A DNA stretch of 64,000 nucleotides, from contig NZ_BQHJ01000010.1 of NCBI RefSeq assembly GCF_021603645.1, forward strand, positions 124,001-188,000. The letters are read 5' to 3'. The DNA is from Pseudomonas pseudonitroreducens. Lineage in GTDB: Bacteria; Pseudomonadota; Gammaproteobacteria; Pseudomonadales; Pseudomonadaceae. Position numbers and translations under genes: made by a program. Positions 16,469 through 25,126 of this stretch are shown one piece after another. Position 1 is the first letter of the stretch. Each line of letters begins with the position of its first letter. The notes below the pieces were generated by a model, which saw only the letters and a program-made list of their open reading frames with translations, had not been told where the DNA came from and ran no database searches.

Positions 16469-17911
16469 ATGAACCGCCAACTCGGCATCAAGCTCGGCGC
16501 CATCGCGCTATTGATTGTCCTCCTGCTGATACCCCTGCTGATGATCGACGGCCTGGTCGACGAGCGTCAGAGCTACCGCGACGAAGTCCTGCAGGACATC
16601 GCCCGCAGCGCCAGCTACAGCCAGCAGCTCACCGGCCCGCTGGTGGTCGTGCCCTACACCCGCACTATTCGCGCCTGGCGCCTGGACAAGGCGAGCCAGC
16701 AGCGCGTGCTGCAGGAGCGCGAAGTGCGCGGGCGCCTGTACTTCCTGCCGGAAGTCTTCAGCCTCGACGGCCAGATGCGCACCGAACTGCGCCATCGCGG
16801 CATCTACGAGGCGCGCCTGTATCACGCCGACAGCCAGCTCAGCGGCAGCTTCGTCCTGCCGGCCAACTACGGCATTACCAGCGACCTGGGCAGTTACCGT
16901 TTCGACGACCCGCTGCTGGCGGTGGGCATCAGTGATGTGCGCGGCATCGAGAACGCGCCGAAGCTGAAGGTCGGCGACGAACTGCGCGACTTCCAGCCCG
17001 GCACCCAGAGCCAGTTCCTCGGCAACGGCGTGTACGCGCTGCTGCCCTTCAAGGCCAGCGATCGCGAGCAGCGTTTCGAATATTCCTTCGAGCTGGCGTT
17101 GCTGGGCAGCAGCCGCCTGGACATTACTCCGGTGGGGCGCGATAGCCAGGTCAACCTGGTCTCGGACTGGCCGCATCCCAGCTTCGGCGGCGAGTTCCTG
17201 CCCACCGAGCGCAGCATCAGCGAGAAGGGATTCAGCGCGCGCTGGCGCACCAGCTTCTTCGCCACCAACCTGGAAGACCAGTTGCGCGCCTGCACGGCGC
17301 CGGCCCAGGCGGATGTCGCTCGCGCGGTTGGCGCGGACGATCCGGATGCGTCGCGTCCGAGCTCGGCCGAGTGCGGCGAGTTCGGCCAGCACCGCTTCGG
17401 CGTGGCGCTGGTGGACCCGGTGGACCAGTACCTGAAGACCGACCGCGCGGTGAAGTACGCGCTGCTGTTCATCGTCCTCACCTTTGCCGGCTTCTTCCTC
17501 TTCGAAGTCCTCAAGCGCCTGTCGGTGCACCCGATCCAGTACGCCCTGGTGGGCATGGCGCTGGCGCTGTTCTACCTGCTGCTGCTGTCGCTCTCCGAGC
17601 ATGTCGGCTTCGCGCTGGCCTACCTGCTGTCGGCTGGCGCCTGCGTCGGGCTGATTGGTTTCTACCTCTGCCACGTGTTGCACAGCCTGTGGCGCGGTGC
17701 CGGTTTCAGCCTGGGGCTGGCGGGGCTCTACGGGATGCTCTACGCGTTGCTCAGCGCCGAGGACTACGCCCTGCTGATGGGCTCGCTGCTGCTGTTCGGC
17801 GTGCTGGGCGGCGTGATGGTGCTGACTCGTCACCTGGACTGGTACGGCATCGGCCGGCCCCGTAGCGATGACCTGGAATTTTCCCTGGATGATGTGCGCG
17901 TACAGCGCTGA
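16469..17911 (+). CDS. creD: Inner membrane protein CreD
   Basis: A 480-residue CreD-family protein. One N-terminal helix (residues ~6-28) precedes a large periplasmic domain (~30-320, with GPLVVVPYTRTIR and TERSISEKGFSARWRTSFF), then about five C-terminal helices starting at VKYALLFIVLTFAGFFLFEV and including the family motif HPIQYALVGMALALFYLLLL. CreD is the main target of CreBC; loss or overexpression affects envelope integrity and beta-lactam response in Pseudomonas and related bacteria, but its biochemical role is unknown. Separated from creC by repeats and a candidate CreB site, so it likely has its own promoter. Confidence 0.92.
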   Translation: MNRQLGIKLGAIALLIVLLLIPLLMIDGLVDERQSYRDEVLQDIARSASYSQQLTGPLVVVPYTRTIRAWRLDKASQQRVLQEREVRGRLYFLPEVFSLDGQMRTELRHRGIYEARLYHADSQLSGSFVLPANYGITSDLGSYRFDDPLLAVGISDVRGIENAPKLKVGDELRDFQPGTQSQFLGNGVYALLPFKASDREQRFEYSFELALLGSSRLDITPVGRDSQVNLVSDWPHPSFGGEFLPTERSISEKGFSARWRTSFFATNLEDQLRACTAPAQADVARAVGADDPDASRPSSAECGEFGQHRFGVALVDPVDQYLKTDRAVKYALLFIVLTFAGFFLFEVLKRLSVHPIQYALVGMALALFYLLLLSLSEHVGFALAYLLSAGACVGLIGFYLCHVLHSLWRGAGFSLGLAGLYGMLYALLSAEDYALLMGSLLLFGVLGGVMVLTRHLDWYGIGRPRSDDLEFSLDDVRVQR

Positions 17912-17922
17912 GGAGAGTGGTG

Positions 17923-18231
17923 ATGGCCAACGTGATGCGCTTTTCCCTGTGCCTGTTCGCGGGCCTGCTGATCAGTGGACTATGCCTGCCGCTGCTGATG
18001 TTCATCGGTCGCTTCGACTGGATCGCCCTGCTGGTGGCCAGTGGCAAGCCGCTGGCGCACCTGGCGCTGTTGCTGCCGGCCGATCTGTGGACGCAACTCA
18101 CCGGCGTCGAGGACGCGGCGAATAATCCCCATGTGCGCTCCTTCCTGGAAATGTGCATGGGCGTGCTTCAGCTCGGCCTGCTGTTGGCGTTGCCGATCTA
18201 CCGTTTTGGGCGCCAGGAGAAGCAGTCATGA
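17923..18231 (+). CDS. Small inner membrane protein downstream of creD
   Basis: A 102-residue protein with hydrophobic segments near residues 5-30 (FSLCLFAGLLISGLCLPLLM), 37-53 and 75-95, and a basic C-terminus (YRFGRQEKQS). No family recognised. AGGAGA at 17911-17916 overlaps the creD stop, so it is surely in the creD operon; ATG 17923 or GTG 17917 could be the start. A role alongside CreD is inferred from position only. Confidence 0.72.
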   Translation: MANVMRFSLCLFAGLLISGLCLPLLMFIGRFDWIALLVASGKPLAHLALLLPADLWTQLTGVEDAANNPHVRSFLEMCMGVLQLGLLLALPIYRFGRQEKQS

Positions 18232-18500
18232 GTGCGTGGAGCGGATTGCACGAGGAGCGTGAAGTGGGACGGCGGCTGGCGCGGCGGATTGCTGGATTGT
18301 TCGAGCGCGGGCTGGAGCGGCGAGCGGTGCGTGATGAGCGGTTTCGGCGGCGAGTGGTGCGGCATACGCGCCCCGTGGTGACGTCCTGGCGCGCGGGCTG
18401 TGCCCTCACCCCAACCCTCTCCCGAGGGGAGAGGGGGCTGGGCGGTGCGGGTTGGCGGGTCTGGAGTCAGCCGGCGCGACTCCCGGACTGCTCAGCGTAG
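18228..18500 (+). CDS. Small Arg-rich ORF, C-terminus encoded by a repeat
   Basis: A 90-codon ORF whose ATG overlaps the preceding stop (ATGA), with AGGAG about 10 bp upstream, so it is translationally coupled to the small membrane protein gene. The first ~58 residues are strongly basic (EVGRRLARRIAGLFERGLER). From about codon 59 the frame runs through a family C palindrome (18403-18440), so the last ~30 residues are repeat-derived and the original stop has been lost or moved. No family recognised. Confidence 0.5.
   Translation: MSAWSGLHEEREVGRRLARRIAGLFERGLERRAVRDERFRRRVVRHTRPVVTSWRAGCALTPTLSRGERGLGGAGWRVWSQPARLPDCSA
18403..18440. repeat. Single family C palindrome
   Basis: CCCTCACCCCAACCCTCTCC followed by CGAGGGGAGAGGGGGCTGG. 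It is equivalent to one end of the composite elements at 16151, 30295 and 56370. Confidence 0.75.
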
Positions 18501-18533
18501 GATGGGTGGAGCACAGCGATACCCATCGATCCC

Positions 18534-19157
18534 TCAGCCCGGCACCGTCGCCTGCATCGACGGCCGCTGGCTGACCTCGGCGAACCACTGCGCCAGCTGC
18601 GGATAGTCTGCGCGCCAATCCCAGTGCGGCTGGCGGAAGTCCAGGTAGCCCAGTGCGCAGGCCACGCCGATGGCGGCGATGTCGAAGCGCTCGGCCAGCT
18701 CGGCGTGGGCCGGGCCGTCGAAGTAGGCGAGGGTGCGGACGATCTTCAGTTGCTGGTTGTCGAGCCATTGGTCCCAGTGTTTTTCCGGCGGGCGCATGGC
18801 GGTTTCGTAGCGGATCAGCACGGCGGCATCGAGCACCGCGTCAGCCAGCGATGCAAGGGTCAGGCGGCGCCAGCGTGCCGCGCCTTCGCGGGGAATCAGC
18901 GGTTCGCCGGCGTGCTGCTGGTCGAGGTATTCGAGGATCACCCGGCTGTCATGCAGGGTCTGGCCGTCGGCCAGGCGCAGGGCAGGAATCTTCCCGGCGG
19001 GGTTGTCCTGCAGCACGCCGGCATCCGGCGCAATGGGTGTGTGGACGGCAGCGTACAGCTCCACGGAATCGACCTGGCCGGTCTCGTGCAGCAGCACCAT
19101 GACCTTGCGCACGAAGGGCGAAGCAGCAGCGTGGAACAGGACGGGGCGGGTACTCAT
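18534..19157 (-). CDS. Glutathione S-transferase family protein
   Basis: A 207-residue GST with the N-terminal thioredoxin-like domain (FHAAASPFVRKVMVLLHETG; glutathione-binding NPAGKIPAL and the SR variant of the usual ES motif in LHDSRVILEYL) and an all-helical C-terminal domain. ATG 19157 follows GAGGAG. It starts 19 bp after the stop of the Vgb-like gene on the same strand, so the two form an operon. Substrate unknown. Confidence 0.88.
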   Translation of the reverse strand: MSTRPVLFHAAASPFVRKVMVLLHETGQVDSVELYAAVHTPIAPDAGVLQDNPAGKIPALRLADGQTLHDSRVILEYLDQQHAGEPLIPREGAARWRRLTLASLADAVLDAAVLIRYETAMRPPEKHWDQWLDNQQLKIVRTLAYFDGPAHAELAERFDIAAIGVACALGYLDFRQPHWDWRADYPQLAQWFAEVSQRPSMQATVPG

Positions 19158-19176
19158 CGACAACTCCTCGTTGGGT

Positions 19177-20142
19177 TCAATCCTGAATGACCACCAGGCG
19201 GTCGGTGCCGGACTCGGAGCCCCAGACCTCGCCGGGCCGGCCGAGCAACTGGCGCACATTGGCGTGTTCGTGGTCGCTCGGGTAGGCGGTGAATCGTTCG
19301 CTCTGCGGGTCGAAGCGCAGCAGGGCGTTGCTGGCGAAATCGCTCAACCAGACCTGGTCCATGGCATCGACGTAGACCGCATAGGGCTGCGGATGATCGC
19401 CCGGCAGCTTCCAGGTTTTCCACTGGCTGTCGCTGGGGTCGAAGCGCGCCAGGCTCCCGGCATTCCACTGGCTGACCCACAGCCGCCCCACGGAGTCGGC
19501 CCACAGCCGGCGCGGACCGCTGTCCTTGCCGGGGGTATCGAAGGTCGTGGCGCTGTCGGCAACGCCGTCTATCTGGCCGAGGTAGTCGCCGGCCAGGGAG
19601 GCGTACCAGATGCCGCCATCCGGAGCCACGGCGATGCCGTACGGCCCCTTGCCGCGCGGTGCCGGCCAGACCTTCAGCTCACGGCTGGACGGGTCGAGGC
19701 GGCCGTAGAAACCGTTCTGCCCGGTGAACCACAGCACGCCGTCGTCATCGAATACCGCGGTGTTGAGGTTGGCGTTGGCCGCCTCCCTGGGCAGCGGGAT
19801 GACTTCCACGCCCAGGCGCTGGGAGTCTACATGGACGATGGCGTTCTGGCCGCTGTCGGTGATCCAGGCGTCGCCGTTGGCGTCGGCCACCACGCCGTGG
19901 GGGCTGGAGCCCTTGCCGAGGCTGATCTGCTCGCTCTGCCCGGTCTGCGGGTCGAGCCGGCCGAGCACGCCGAGCTTCTGCGCGGTGTACCAGACCTTGC
20001 CGTCCTCGGTGGGCGCCACGTCGTGCGGGGCGGAGCCCTTGGGCAGGTCGAAGTACTTCACTTGCGCGGCATGGGCACCGGTGGCCAGTAGCAGGCCGGC
20101 GAGCAGCAGGCCGCTCAGGGGGAGGGACAGGACGCGAGGCAT
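19177..20142 (-). CDS. Exported Vgb-like beta-propeller protein (streptogramin lyase family)
   Basis: A 321-residue protein with a signal peptide (MPRVLSLPLSGLLLAGLLLATGAHA) and about seven repeats of the type W(Y/F)T-x-LGRLDP, as in TEDGKVWYTAQKLGVLGRL, DDDGVLWFTGQNGFYGRLDP and APDGGIWYASLAGDYLGQID. This is the virginiamycin B lyase-like propeller. True Vgb enzymes are cytoplasmic; the signal peptide argues for a different periplasmic role. AAGGAGAG precedes ATG 20142. First gene of a two-gene operon with a GST and divergent from a PP2C phosphatase. Confidence 0.85.
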   Translation of the reverse strand: MPRVLSLPLSGLLLAGLLLATGAHAAQVKYFDLPKGSAPHDVAPTEDGKVWYTAQKLGVLGRLDPQTGQSEQISLGKGSSPHGVVADANGDAWITDSGQNAIVHVDSQRLGVEVIPLPREAANANLNTAVFDDDGVLWFTGQNGFYGRLDPSSRELKVWPAPRGKGPYGIAVAPDGGIWYASLAGDYLGQIDGVADSATTFDTPGKDSGPRRLWADSVGRLWVSQWNAGSLARFDPSDSQWKTWKLPGDHPQPYAVYVDAMDQVWLSDFASNALLRFDPQSERFTAYPSDHEHANVRQLLGRPGEVWGSESGTDRLVVIQD

Positions 20143-20221
20143 GGGCTCTCCTTGGCAGAGTCCGGAAGGTGATGAGACTGTACGCCGGTCAGTGTGGCCG
20201 ACGAAACGAAGGAGAGTGGTT

Positions 20222-21079
20222 GTGACGATGATTTCCGTGTTGGGAGCGGCTTGCCGCCAGGGCTCGCCGGTGAACGACGATGCCATCGGCCATACCGCCA
20301 CGGCGGCCTGGGTGCTCGACGGCGCAACCAGCCTGGGGCGACGTCTGGTCGGCGGTGAAAGCGACGCACGCTGGCTGGCGCAGAGCGCCAATGGTCATCT
20401 TCAACGCCTGCTGGAGGAGCAGCCGTACAGGCCGACGGGGGACCTGCTGGCGCAGTTGCAGGCGGGAATCGCCGCGGATTTCCAGCGAGATTCCGGCGTG
20501 GCCGTGAGCCTTGATCTGAACCTGCCCACGGCCTGCCTGAGCCTGCTGCGGGTGCTGGGCGATGGTTCGCTGGAGCTGCTCAATCTCTGCGATACCTGCA
20601 TCCACCTGGCCTGGGATGACGGGCATGTGGAGAGCTTCGGTGATACGCCACTGGAAGAGATCGACCGGCAATCCGTGGCGCGCCTGATCGCGCTGCGCGA
20701 AGCGAACCCGGACTGGGACCACGCGCAACTGTGGCAGGCCAGCCGCGAGTGGGTACGGCGCAACCGGGCGCTGGCGAACACGCCGCAGGGCTATTGGTGC
20801 CTCGATCCGAGCGAGCGCTGGATTGCCCACGTGCAGCGCCGGGTACTCGATCCTTCAGGATTGAAGGCGTTCATGCTGGTCACCGATGGTTTCGACCGGC
20901 TGCTGGATTTTCGCCGCTACGACCTGGATTCGCTGTTCGCGGCGCTGCCCGAACGTGGCGTCGAAGCGCTGATCGACGAATTGCGCGCGCTGGAAAGCGC
21001 CGATGGCCAGGCGCTGGACTACCCACGCCTGAAGATCCACGACGATGCGAGCGTGGTGTGGGGAACCGTGCGCGGCTGA
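20222..21079 (+). CDS. PP2C-family serine/threonine protein phosphatase-like protein
   Basis: A 285-residue protein with PP2C metal-site motifs: SPVNDDAIG and AAWVLDGATSLG near the N-terminus, VTDGFDRLLD in the second half and IHDDASVVW near the end. It probably dephosphorylates Ser/Thr in an unknown target; no kinase gene is adjacent. GTG 20222 is favoured because AAGGAG lies 7 bp upstream; ATG 20228 (M-I-S-V-L) is the alternative and is 12 bp away. It is divergent from the Vgb/GST operon across a 79-bp gap. A hairpin terminator follows 40 bp after the stop. Confidence 0.83.
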   Translation: MTMISVLGAACRQGSPVNDDAIGHTATAAWVLDGATSLGRRLVGGESDARWLAQSANGHLQRLLEEQPYRPTGDLLAQLQAGIAADFQRDSGVAVSLDLNLPTACLSLLRVLGDGSLELLNLCDTCIHLAWDDGHVESFGDTPLEEIDRQSVARLIALREANPDWDHAQLWQASREWVRRNRALANTPQGYWCLDPSERWIAHVQRRVLDPSGLKAFMLVTDGFDRLLDFRRYDLDSLFAALPERGVEALIDELRALESADGQALDYPRLKIHDDASVVWGTVRG

Positions 21080-21112
21080 GTCTCCGAAACGCCGAAGAGT
21101 GGCATTGCGTAG

Positions 21113-21446
21113 AAAGCAAAAAGCCCCGCTCCTTCGGAGCGGGTTTTTCGCATCGTGAGGCACCCGACCGCACAATGCCGAGCGTTGCGCAGGAGCGGAC
21201 TCTGTCCGCGATGACTCCACAGCGCGCCGACTCCCATCGCGGACGAAGTCCGCTCCTACGAAAGCAAAAGCCCCGTTATTTCGGAGCGGGTTTTTCGCAT
21301 CGTGGAGCACCCCCACCGCGCAATGCCGAGCATTGCGCAGGAGCGGACTCCGTCCGCGATGACTCCACAGCGCGCCGACCCCTATCGCGGACGAAGTCCG
21401 CTCCTACGAAAGCAAAAGCCCCGCTCTTTCGTAGCGGGGCTTTCAG
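21113..21446. repeat. Tandem 148-bp duplication of terminator plus family B REPIN
   Basis: Unit 1 (21113-21260) and unit 2 (21261-21408) are each 148 bp and about 90 percent identical; a third, partial unit (21409-21446) holds only the terminator part. Each unit contains a GC-rich hairpin (stem CCCGCTCC, loop TTCG in unit 1) with TTTTT, and a family B inverted pair. The outer hairpins terminate the PP2C gene (+) and, at 21417-21441 (AGCCCCGCT and AGCGGGGCT), fiuA (-). Confidence 0.88.
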
Positions 21447-21457
21447 TGCGCAGGATC

Positions 21458-21533
21458 GTAGGGCGAATAACCTGGAACAGGCTATCCGCCGGCTTTTGCC
21501 CGGCGCATAACGCTTGCGCGTTATGCGCCCTAC
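21458..21533. repeat. Family D repeat pair
   Basis: GTAGGGCGAATAACCTGG on the left and GCGTTATGCGCCCTAC on the right in inverted orientation, with inner palindrome GCATAACGCTTGCGCGTTAT. Related copies lie at 49944 and 52391. Confidence 0.7.
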
Positions 21534-21558
21534 GAGTGCCCGAGGCTTCGTGGAGGCG

Positions 21559-23967
21559 TCAGAACTTGTAGTTGACGCTGGCCACCACGTTGCGACGGTC
21601 GCCGTAGTAGCAGTAGAAGCCGTCGCAGGTGGAGATGTATTCCTTGTCGAATACGTTGTTGGCGTTCAGCGCGACGTTCAGCCCGTTGAGGCTGTTGTCG
21701 AGGCGGCCGAGGTCGTAGTGCACCGCGGCGTCGTAGACGGTGTAGGAGCCGGTGTCGCCGTCGGACTTGTCGCGTACGTAGCCCATGCTGCCGATGGCGA
21801 TGTTGTGGGTTTCGCCCACGTAGCGGCTGCCGAAGCCCAGGCCGAAGCCGTCCAGCAGGCCTTCATGCCAGGTGTAGTCGGCCCACAGCGACGCCTGGTT
21901 TTCCGGGGTCAGCGGCAGCGGGCGGTTCTTGTCCAGCGGGTTGGCGACCTTGGTCATCTTGCTGTTGGCATAGGTGTAGGCGGCGGTCACCTTGAGGTTC
22001 TCGGTGACGTTGCCCACCGCTTCCAGTTCGAAGCCGCGTACCTGCGCTTCACCCACCGGGCGGCTGATGAAGTCGCTGCCGGTAAGGACGATGTTCTTGC
22101 GAGTCAGGTCGTAGACCGCGGCGCTGAGCATCAGGTCGGTGCCTACCGGCTGGTACTTCACGCCCAGTTCGTACTGCTTGCCGGTGCTCGGCTCGAAGGC
22201 CGCGCCGGCGGCGCCGCCCGCTTCGGTCTGGAACGACTCGGCGTAGGAGACATAGGGCGCCACGCCGTTCTCGAAGACGTAGCTGAGCGCTGCGTTACCG
22301 CTGAACTGGCTGTCCCGGCGAGTATCGGTGGCGCCACCGGCGTTGTAGAACTTCGAGCCGGTGTGGGCCCAGTCCTGGCGGCCGCCGAGGGTCAGGCGCC
22401 AGTTGTCCAGGGCGATCTGGTCCTGCGCGTAGAGGCCGGTGTCGCGCATCTTCTGGTTGTAATCGTTGTACGCGGTGAAGGCGACGTTGCTGAAGTCCTG
22501 CCCGTAGATCGGCTTGTTGATGTTGCTGGTCGGCGCCGCGCCGTACAGCCATTTGTAGTTGGTGTTGGCACGCTGATGGTCCAGGCCCAGCAGCAGGGTG
22601 TGCTTGAGCGGGCCGGTGGCGAAATCGGCCTGCAGGTTGTTGTCGATGGCGAACTGGCTGATGTCTTCGTTCACCACGTTGGCGCCGCGCTCCAGGGTAC
22701 CGTCGTCGCTGACCGAGAAAGCGTTGCCGCCGGCGGTGATGCCCTGGAAGGACAGGTCGCTCTTGGTGTAGCGCAGGTTCTGGCGGAACTGCCAGACGTC
22801 ATTGATACGGTGCTCGAAGGCGTAACCCAGGGCGTAATAGGTCTTGTCGTAGAACTCCCAGTCCGGATCGCCAAGGTTCTTGTGGTAGCGCACTTCGCCC
22901 GCCGGAGTGGAGAGCTTGGTGCCCTGCAGCGGCAGGAACTGGCTGGTGATGCCGGTATCGTCGCGGTTGAACTGGGAGAGGAAGGTCAGCTTGGTGTCTT
23001 CGTCGACGTTCCAGGTCAGGCTCGGCGCGATGTTGTAGCGCTTGTTGTCGACGTGTTCGATCTGCGTGTTGCTGTCGCGCACGACACCGCTGACGCGGTA
23101 GAGCAGGTTGCCGGCGTCGTCGACCTTGCCGGTGCTGTCGAAGGAAATCTGCTTGTGTTCGTAGCTGCCGACCTGCAGCTGCACTTCATGGCTGCTTTCA
23201 GCTTCCGGACGGCGGCTGGTCATGTCCAGCAGGCCGCCGGGCGGGGTCTGGCCGTACAGCGAGGAGGCCGGGCCGCGCAGCAGGGCGACGCGTTCCAGGT
23301 CCCAGGTTTCCAGCTTGGGCATCACGTAGGAGCCCTTGGGCAGCGGCAGGCCGTCGAGGAACTGGGTCGGCTCGAAGCCGCGCACCTTCAGCCACTCGGC
23401 GCGGGTGTCGTTGCCGTAGCTGCTGGCGATCACGCCGGGCATGTAGCGCACGGCGTCGTCCAGGCTTTGTACGTTGCGGTCCTGCATCTGCTCGCGGGTG
23501 GCGACGGAGATCGAGCGTGGCGCCTCCAGCAGCGGCGTGTCGGTCTTGGTGCCGGCGCGGCTGCGGGTGGCGAGGTAGCCGATGGCTGGGCCATCCGGGT
23601 CTTCCTGGGTAGCGCTGATGGTGGTGGCCGACATCGACAGGGTATCGCTCGGCTGCGGACGCAGGCTGAAGCTGCCCGATTCGCTTTCCACCAGCTCCAG
23701 GCCGGTGCCCTGCAATGCCTGGCGCAGCGCGCTGACGGTATCGAAGCGGCCCTGCACGGCATGCGCGCTGCGGCCCTGGGCCAGCGCCGGGTCGAGGCTC
23801 AGGCTCAGGCCGCCCTCGGCAGCGATGCGGTTGAGGGTGCTGGCCAGCGGGCCGGCGGGCAATTGGTAGTCACGTACGGCCTCGGCGGCGATGGCCGACG
23901 AAGTGGCCAGCAGGATGGCGGTAGCCAGCAGACAGGGGCGAAGCGAAAGCTCGAACGGGCGGCGCAT
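21559..23967 (-). CDS. fiuA: TonB-dependent ferrichrome receptor FiuA with signalling domain
   Basis: An 802-residue outer membrane receptor. Signal peptide (residues 1-28), then an N-terminal secretin/TonB signalling (STN) domain (~30-105, YQLPAGPLASTLNRIAAEGG), plug domain with the TonB box region around SATTISATQEDPDG and GGLLDMTSRRP, and a 22-strand barrel ending in the usual aromatic (VNYKF). The STN domain means it passes the ligand signal to a FecR-type anti-sigma factor, here encoded just upstream. The trio receptor/FecR/ECF sigma in this order matches fiuA-fiuR-fiuI of P. aeruginosa. AGGAG precedes the start. The ferrichrome substrate is inferred from that synteny. Confidence 0.92.
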   Translation of the reverse strand: MRRPFELSLRPCLLATAILLATSSAIAAEAVRDYQLPAGPLASTLNRIAAEGGLSLSLDPALAQGRSAHAVQGRFDTVSALRQALQGTGLELVESESGSFSLRPQPSDTLSMSATTISATQEDPDGPAIGYLATRSRAGTKTDTPLLEAPRSISVATREQMQDRNVQSLDDAVRYMPGVIASSYGNDTRAEWLKVRGFEPTQFLDGLPLPKGSYVMPKLETWDLERVALLRGPASSLYGQTPPGGLLDMTSRRPEAESSHEVQLQVGSYEHKQISFDSTGKVDDAGNLLYRVSGVVRDSNTQIEHVDNKRYNIAPSLTWNVDEDTKLTFLSQFNRDDTGITSQFLPLQGTKLSTPAGEVRYHKNLGDPDWEFYDKTYYALGYAFEHRINDVWQFRQNLRYTKSDLSFQGITAGGNAFSVSDDGTLERGANVVNEDISQFAIDNNLQADFATGPLKHTLLLGLDHQRANTNYKWLYGAAPTSNINKPIYGQDFSNVAFTAYNDYNQKMRDTGLYAQDQIALDNWRLTLGGRQDWAHTGSKFYNAGGATDTRRDSQFSGNAALSYVFENGVAPYVSYAESFQTEAGGAAGAAFEPSTGKQYELGVKYQPVGTDLMLSAAVYDLTRKNIVLTGSDFISRPVGEAQVRGFELEAVGNVTENLKVTAAYTYANSKMTKVANPLDKNRPLPLTPENQASLWADYTWHEGLLDGFGLGFGSRYVGETHNIAIGSMGYVRDKSDGDTGSYTVYDAAVHYDLGRLDNSLNGLNVALNANNVFDKEYISTCDGFYCYYGDRRNVVASVNYKF

Positions 23968-24079
23968 TGAAAACGACTCCTGAATGAAAACGTTTCTCGA
24001 TGCTTCCTTGCCGGACGAGAATCAAAAAGTGATAGGGCTGGGTGAAAAAAATTCGGCCTTCTGCTTAGGCGGGGTCTTT

Positions 24080-24150
24080 GTAGGAGCGGACTTCGTCCGC
24101 GATAGGTCCGCATCGCGCCGGAGGCCATCGCGGACAGAGTCCGCTCCTAC
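24080..24150. repeat. REPIN, family B
   Basis: GTAGGAGCGGACTTCGTCCG and its inverted partner ending GTCCGCTCCTAC, 13 bp after the fiuR stop, within the 196 bp between fiuR and fiuA. Transcription from the fiuIR promoter would meet this hairpin before fiuA. Confidence 0.9.
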
Positions 24151-24163
24151 GGGGCGTTTGCGT

Positions 24164-25126
24164 TCAGCCGCGCGGTACCACGCGCGACCACCAGGGGCCG
24201 TGCTTCTCGATACGCACGGGCAGTGTCGGCTCCAGCGAGCCGAGCGCCAGGTCGATGTTCTGCAGCGGGAAGCTGCCGGTGATGCGCAGGTCTGCCAGCT
24301 TCGGATCAACCGCGAGATAGCCCGGGCTGTAGCGCGCCAGTTGCTCGATCAGCTCGCTAAGGCGCACGTTGTCCACCACCAGCATGCCGTGCGTCCAGGC
24401 ATCGGCGGTGGCGCTGTTGGCCTCCACGCTGCCGAATCCATCGGCGCGCAAGCGCACCTGCTGGCCCTGGTTGATCACGCGCTCGCCCGGCAGTTGTTCG
24501 GGGCGCGCGGCCACCGCGGATTGCAGGACGCTGAGCAAGGTACTGTCGCCTTCGTCGCGCTCCACCAGGAAGCGCGTGCCGAGTGCGCGCAGGCGGCCTT
24601 CGTCGGTTTCGACGATGAACGGGCGGCTGTCACCGTGGGCGGTTTCCACCAGGATCTCGCCGCTGAGCAGGACGATGCGCCGCTGCTCGGCATCGAAGCG
24701 CACGTCTACGGCGGTGCGGCTGTTCAGCCTCAGCAGGGTGTTGTCCGGCAGGCGCAGTTCGCGCTGCTCGCCGGTGGCGGTTACCAGGTCGGAGAAGGCA
24801 TAACGCACCGGTGCGTAACGGTTGCCGACGCCCAGGGCGAGTGCGCCGACCAGCAGCAACGACAAGCCGGTGCCGGCCAGGCGGCGGACCTTGCGCCGCG
24901 ACTCGCCGGGCGAGCGCAGCAAGGCGTTGCGCGCGGCCTTGGGCGCGGCGCCGGCAAGGCTGCGGTCGAGCATGCCCAACTGGCTCCAGGCGCGGGCGTG
25001 TTCGCTGTGGGCGGAATGCCAGCGGGCAAAGGCGGCTTCATCGTCCGGGCGCGCTTCGCCGGAGCCCAGACGCAGCTGCCAGCTGATCGCCTCGTCCAGC
25101 ACCTGCAGGGAAACCGCTCCCTTCAC
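24164..25126 (-). CDS. fiuR: FecR-family anti-sigma factor FiuR
   Basis: A 320-residue FecR-type regulator: cytoplasmic sigma-binding region (residues 1-80, EAISWQLRLGSGEARPDDEA), one membrane helix (~88-108, LAGTGLSLLLVGALALGVGN), periplasmic FecR domain (~120-220, RELRLPDNTLLRLNSRTAVD) and a C-terminal STN-like region contacting the receptor. GTG 25126 overlaps the fiuI stop (GTGA), giving tight translational coupling that balances sigma and anti-sigma. It both restrains and is needed to activate FiuI in this family. Confidence 0.9.
   Translation of the reverse strand: MKGAVSLQVLDEAISWQLRLGSGEARPDDEAAFARWHSAHSEHARAWSQLGMLDRSLAGAAPKAARNALLRSPGESRRKVRRLAGTGLSLLLVGALALGVGNRYAPVRYAFSDLVTATGEQRELRLPDNTLLRLNSRTAVDVRFDAEQRRIVLLSGEILVETAHGDSRPFIVETDEGRLRALGTRFLVERDEGDSTLLSVLQSAVAARPEQLPGERVINQGQQVRLRADGFGSVEANSATADAWTHGMLVVDNVRLSELIEQLARYSPGYLAVDPKLADLRITGSFPLQNIDLALGSLEPTLPVRIEKHGPWWSRVVPRG

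Noticed and set aside
20879-21173. Open frames running through the REP array after the PP2C gene
   Set aside because: Their translations are repeat-derived (RSHRGQSPLLR-type), a common artefact of reading REP sequences.
21113-21446. CRISPR-like appearance of repeated palindromes
   Set aside because: Only two full 148-bp units, with no short unique spacers; explained by duplication of a terminator and REPIN. No cas genes.
21514-23970. 818-codon open frame on the plus strand opposite fiuA
   Set aside because: It is a shadow of the receptor gene caused by high third-position GC; its translation is Val/Ala/Gly/Gln-rich with no domain, while the minus strand encodes a full TonB receptor.
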